DNA of 64,000 nucleotides from Caprimulgus europaeus (lineage: Eukaryota; Chordata; Aves; Caprimulgiformes; Caprimulgidae): contig OU015524.1 in the NCBI GenBank assembly GCA_907165065.1, positions 35,655,295 to 35,719,294 of the forward strand, given 5' to 3'. Each line of letters begins with the position of its first letter. Position 1 is the stretch's first letter. The notes beneath the pieces are model-generated. The model saw only the letters and a program-made list of their open reading frames with translations, had not been told where the DNA came from and did no database searches. Position numbers and translations under genes: made by a program. Below are positions 61,146 through 64,000 of the stretch, one piece after another.

Positions 61146-64000
61146 ACTCTGAATAAACTAGGTATTGAGCTATGAAAAAAACCTTTCCTTTGCACCTGTG
61201 TGGCAGCTGTTGAAGGCTGGTTTACCACTTCAACATACTCTTATTCCAGGTACTTCGCCACTGATTTTCCCCAGATCATGCATCCAATTGTCTTTAAACC
61301 TCAGCATCAAAACATGTCCTGCTGGGATATTAATTTACATTACTGATCATAAGTGTAGGTTTAATAAATTTTGCAATAAAATGTCTAAACATTAATTGGA
61401 TGTACCCCATTACTACCTTGTCCTCAGGCAAACTAATTCTTTGCTTTAAACTTATTCCCTAAGTATCCTCTCCATGTCTAATCATTATCATCTTCCAAAG
61501 TTATCCACATTGTAATGACTTAAAATTCCAAAATTATTATTATAAATTATATTATAAATTATTATTCAAGAAGAGAATACCTCTTGAATCCAAGATATTG
61601 GTTACACCTATACAAGCACTATGATGGCAGGAAAGAGGGAAGGCCAAAAATTTGCCAGGCATCTGTGCAAAAGAACTTGAAGTACTGGACTGCCAATAAG
61701 ACTTAGTTTTTGCATAACTCTGGGTAAACTTTTAAGATGCAAGATGTTGATAGTTGTAAAGTGAAGTATCCTGGGGCAGAAATTATTGATTAGGGTGCTG
61801 GAACTGTGCATGTCTTTTTTCTAAAAAGAGTGATTTATTAGGCTGTTGATGTGAATGTTTGTTTGTTGTATCAGGTCATGCAAAACTGTATTTCACTTTG
61901 AAAACAATACTAGTCAGCTAAGAAAGAAATATTCACTTGGGATGTCAGTGTCATTTTACTAAAAAAAGCTTCAATTTCTTTATAATAGGGCTTTTGCAGC
62001 TGGGTGGGGAAGGAAAGCACACTAGAGGAAATGAGTCCCAAATGAAATACAAAGCATTTTGATATCAAAATTAGCACAAAAGAGGTCAAAGTCATGAGCA
62101 GAAGATAACTGGAATGTCTGATGTAATATTTCCTTTTCATTGGAAACTGAAAGCCAGGCAATTTAGAGCATCTCCTATGCAGCTGCCATTTGGAATGTTT
62201 TGTTGTAGTCAAACACTACCACCTAAAGAAGCACGTTAAAACAAATTAGACCTCTAATAGCACAACAGCCTTACTGAGTTTCAAAATTATGAGCTTACTC
62301 TTCTGGACAAATATTGAGCCCAAGGTTACTGAGCACCAGTGTTTAAGGTATGGGTTTCAATGTTAAAGTCTGTTAAAGTCTGCCTCAGGATACATCCACT
62401 TAGAGTACAAAGTCTTCAGAAAAGTACTATTTATATTTTTTTATCTTTATGCCATTTACATTTATTTTTTACTTATCTTAATGTTACTTACATGAAATAT
62501 AATTTTATAGTTATTACATTATCTTATCAAGCAAATATATCTTCTTGAATGTTTTTGTTTTCAAGAAAAAGCTGTTTCAACTGTCCATTAAGTTATTCAC
62601 TTTTATGATGTATCAAAAGGTGTAAGCAGAACTTCTCCTAAAGTCTCTAAAGGAGCTAGATCTACAAGCTTACTCATGAAGGATGGATTTAAAACCAAAC
62701 CACTCTTTTTCTGTTGCAAAAGCAATAAAATTGATATAATCCATCAATTCACCATGATGGCGTTACATTTAAAATTACTCCAAATATAGGCTAGATCATT
62801 TGGTGTTTGGGGAAAGAATATTCCCACTTCCACACATGGATCTTGCCCCCTTTTTGGTATGCTTCCAGCTTATTTGTTTGCAGTGCAGCACTGTAGCTTC
62901 TCTCTTACTCTGCAGTCTCAAATGCCAAATATATCCGGTTGACTTTAACTTGAATCTGCATCTTTATATGAGCCAGAACAGGAGATGTAGCTGTAGTCCC
63001 TCACCCAAAGAGATCTGCATTGAAGGTTCCCCCTTTCCTATCAGATGACTTGACATTTTTGTCATAGCTTGATATAGCTGCATACATCTGCTCTAAACCA
63101 GTAGACATATGTCCCATGCAATAATATGTGTGGCGACTCACACAAGGAAGACAAGTCCATCTTGTATAGATGCAAGTTCCCTGTTTGCAGCTAGTTAGCT
63201 AGCTTCAATAATGCCATTGGTGAACAGTAGTTAAAAAAACCTTTTGCACAGGGTGCAAAACCTGTAGAGGAACTAGTAAGCCTTACAAAATAGTAAGCCT
63301 GCATTAAGTTCCAAGTTATTGTGGTTTCACTGCTTTTATAGTTCCCAAATCAGCTTGCTCTGGTGGAAGGCACAACTGCAGTCAATACTGAAAAATAGAT
63401 CCAAAGACTTCTTACATCAGCTTTGCTTTCTGTTTTTCACTAAAAGGGGAAGTAAGGACAAGGATGGAGAAAGAAATAAAAAGAATAAAAGCTACCACTG
63501 TTTAATTTAGAGTTTACAATATAGGAGGAACAGACAATTGCCTTAACAGATGAGGGAGAGTCTAGTATTGTAGTACTTGACATATGCATTGGACAATGTG
63601 ACTCAAGAAAATCTGCCTACCAGTACTGAGCTATTTCAGAAAGTGGTTTGTTAGCTCACCTCGGGCTACCTATCTCCAGATTTGCAATTATATTTATGAC
63701 ATACAGCTGTAAAGATTCATCTATTCAAATTTAGCAATAGGTGGGAATAATGTGTCCTCCATGCCTTCCATCTGATCTGATTACATGTGAAACTTCATTT
63801 TAATTGTTTAGTTTGTTGAAGTTGAGCTTCTAATGCTTATGCATCTCAGAGTAAAGCTTAGGCACAAAGATGTGAAGGTGGTGTCCTGTTGATATTCATA
63901 TTTTTCTTTGCAACTCACTGTCATCACTTTGTCTATTAAAAAAGTGTAATATTACTGTTCAATGTGGCTCAAAGATTCTCCTAGCTGACATTATGACTCC

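Larger units (their letters stand above)
48032..64000. other. TTC27 intron, at least 16 kb, continuing past the window
   Basis: No exon matching the preceding part of TTC27 (the conserved FWAIQTSALILRTKLE-type block) is visible on the minus strand here. The region holds A-tracts (50085-50179), a TCATC array (52961-53044), three CR1 fragments (56783, 59978, 60741) and two exon-like frames on the minus strand (57534-57663, 59539-59737) that do not match TTC27. Otherwise it is AT-rich, unremarkable sequence. Confidence 0.7.

Overview
The window is vertebrate nuclear DNA, most likely from a bird. It is AT-rich and has GT-AG introns, eight CR1 LINE fragments of avian type (several with the short octamer 3' tail typical of bird CR1) and one solo LTR. 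Nothing looks prokaryotic: there are no operons, rRNAs, tRNAs or CRISPR arrays.

The one gene I can identify confidently is TTC27 (tetratricopeptide repeat protein 27) on the minus strand. Ten coding exons, 48031 down to 10485, give 1,299 coding bases (432 residues plus stop). They match the C-terminal half of vertebrate TTC27 without a gap, and every splice phase agrees. The exons encode a tandem TPR array followed by a helical C-terminal region. The 5' half of the gene lies beyond position 64000.

Layout: 1-9880 is intergenic DNA downstream of TTC27, with simple repeats and no supported gene. 9898-10260 is a GC-rich block with CCAAT- and TATA-like elements pointing on the plus strand, towards and antisense to the TTC27 terminal exon. 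10355-48031 is the TTC27 3' UTR, exons and introns; its introns hold five CR1 insertions (one with an internal inversion), a 359-bp solo LTR with a target-site duplication, and an unexplained phase-matched exon-like ORF. 48032-64000 is intron only, with three more CR1 fragments, a long TCATC pentanucleotide array, A-tracts and two weak exon-like ORFs.

The items most worth checking are the 57-codon symmetric exon candidate at 42453-42623, the twin-priming-like CR1 inversion at 31816-32456, the antisense promoter-like block at 9898-10260, and the solo LTR at 43194-43552. I see no convincing new multi-gene system. Exon identification rests on recalled vertebrate TTC27 sequence; no database search was possible.
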